A stretch of 64,000 nucleotides of DNA from Thermoactinomyces daqus (GTDB taxonomy: Bacteria; Bacillota; Bacilli; Thermoactinomycetales; Thermoactinomycetaceae): the NCBI RefSeq assembly GCF_000763315.1, contig NZ_JPST01000015.1:62001-126000 (forward strand), written 5' to 3'. A program made the translations under genes and the position numbers. A model generated the notes under the pieces. It did not search any database. It saw only the letters and a program-made list of their open reading frames with translations, and was not told the DNA's origin. Below are positions 63,344-64,000 of the stretch, one piece after another; the stretch's first letter is position 1, and every line of letters starts with the position of its first letter.

Positions 63344-64000
63344 TCAAGCGTTCAGCACTTTTTCAAGTTTAAACAGACGAATCGCATTGGCCCGGGTGGC
63401 CTCGGCCAGTTCTTCCGGGCTCATCCCGCGCAATTCGGCAATCTTCTCGGCCACGAGCCGGACGTATCCCGTTTCATTCCGTTTGCCGCGATAGGGATGC
63501 GGCGCCAGATAGGGGCAATCCGTCTCGATGAGCAGACGATCAAGCGGAACCTCTTTGGCCACCTCTTTCGGTTCTTTTGCATTCTTGAAGGTGACAGGAC
63601 CGCCCAACCCGATCATGAAGTTCAGTTTCAACACTTCCTCCATGATGCGAAGGTCGCCGCCGAAACAATGCATGACTCCTCCCACTTCTTCGGCATGTTC
63701 TTCCTTTAGTATGCGCACAACGTCCTCATGGGCATCCCGGTCATGAATGATGATGGGAAGCCCTGTCTCCTTCGCCAGAGCGATCTGCCGGCGAAACACC
63801 TGCGCCTGCACATCGCGGGGGGAGTTGTCCCAATAATAATCAAGCCCCATTTCCCCCAGTGCAACCACTTTGGGATGGGTGGTCAGTGAGCGAATCCATT
63901 CCAAATCGGCATCGGTGCAATCTTTGGCATCATGGGGATGCCAGCCGACAGCGGAATAGATGAACTCATATTCCTCGGCCAATTTCAGGGATGTCGCAAT
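63344..64000 (-). CDS. tatD: TatD-family metal-dependent DNase, 5' end off-window
   Basis: Amidohydrolase-fold nuclease. The visible 219 codons include SAVGWHPHDAKDC, VALGEMGLDYYWDNSP with metal-binding Glu, HDRDAHEDVVRILKEEHAEE, GVMHCFGGDLRIMEE and IETDCPYLAPHPYRGKRNE with the catalytic Asp. About 40 N-terminal residues with the first HxH motif lie beyond position 64000. In B. subtilis yabD precedes rnmV in the same way. Confidence 0.93.
   Translation of the reverse strand: MATSLKLAEEYEFIYSAVGWHPHDAKDCTDADLEWIRSLTTHPKVVALGEMGLDYYWDNSPRDVQAQVFRRQIALAKETGLPIIIHDRDAHEDVVRILKEEHAEEVGGVMHCFGGDLRIMEEVLKLNFMIGLGGPVTFKNAKEPKEVAKEVPLDRLLIETDCPYLAPHPYRGKRNETGYVRLVAEKIAELRGMSPEELAEATRANAIRLFKLEKVLNA

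Overview
The window looks like a chromosomal segment from a moderately GC-rich, endospore-forming Bacillales bacterium, and a Thermoactinomycetaceae-type organism is my best guess. The evidence is the sporulation genes (spoIIE, spoVT, spoVG, yabP, yabQ, sspF, fin), strong AGGAGG ribosome sites, frequent TTG/GTG starts, and a gene order that follows the Bacillus subtilis origin-proximal 'yab/yac' region. The genus assignment is inference.

About 25440-64000 is the conserved core, on the minus strand almost throughout. Read from the right edge leftward it runs tatD, rnmV, rsmA, a ykuK-like gene (where B. subtilis has yabG), veg, sspF, ispE, purR, ridA, spoVG, glmU, prs, ctc, pth, fin, mfd, prsA (an insertion relative to B. 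subtilis), spoVT, a spoVB-like flippase, mazG, rqcP, yabP, yabQ, divIC, two Met tRNAs, a DUF402 gene, spoIIE, tilS, hpt, ftsH, coaX, hslO, cysK, pabA, pabC, folP, folB, folK, dusB and lysS. It carries DNA repair, RNA processing, nucleotide and folate synthesis, cell-wall precursor synthesis, division and sporulation. pabB, yabG, yabR, yabS and yabT are missing from their usual places.

About 1-25440 is accessory. It starts with an MgtC-family gene that runs off the edge and has a frameshift, then a HAD phosphatase. A plus-strand block follows: a promoter, a small ORF and tandem hairpins that resemble an attenuator, an ABC-2 exporter, a NarL-type two-component system and a YtkA-like lipoprotein. 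Next come ribokinase, an M50 membrane protease, a yknWXYZ-type export operon, a DUF169 protein, a kinase-fold protein without catalytic aspartates and an MFS transporter. Two small membrane proteins face a minus-strand trio (16363-18907) of a secreted Gly/Ala-rich protein with a cationic tail, an unknown soluble protein and a polytopic membrane protein. I regard the trio as the best candidate for an undescribed toxin/immunity-like system. Then come a GNAT acetyltransferase, panD overlapping a frameshifted ATP-grasp gene, a guanidine-I riboswitch with its Gdx exporter, a lid-less Hsp70 with its own GrpE-like partner, and a zinc-ribbon protein.

Notable non-coding elements are the guanidine-I riboswitch, inverted perfect DnaA boxes beside lysS, a possible free-standing structured RNA between coaX and ftsH, a 22-bp-spaced spoIIE promoter typical of Spo0A control, a sigma-H-like spoVG promoter, a perfect cre match over the sspF promoter, tandem veg promoters and many intrinsic terminators. 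I saw no insertion sequences, CRISPR arrays, rRNA genes or replication origin. All functional calls come from reading motifs and gene order; no database search was run.
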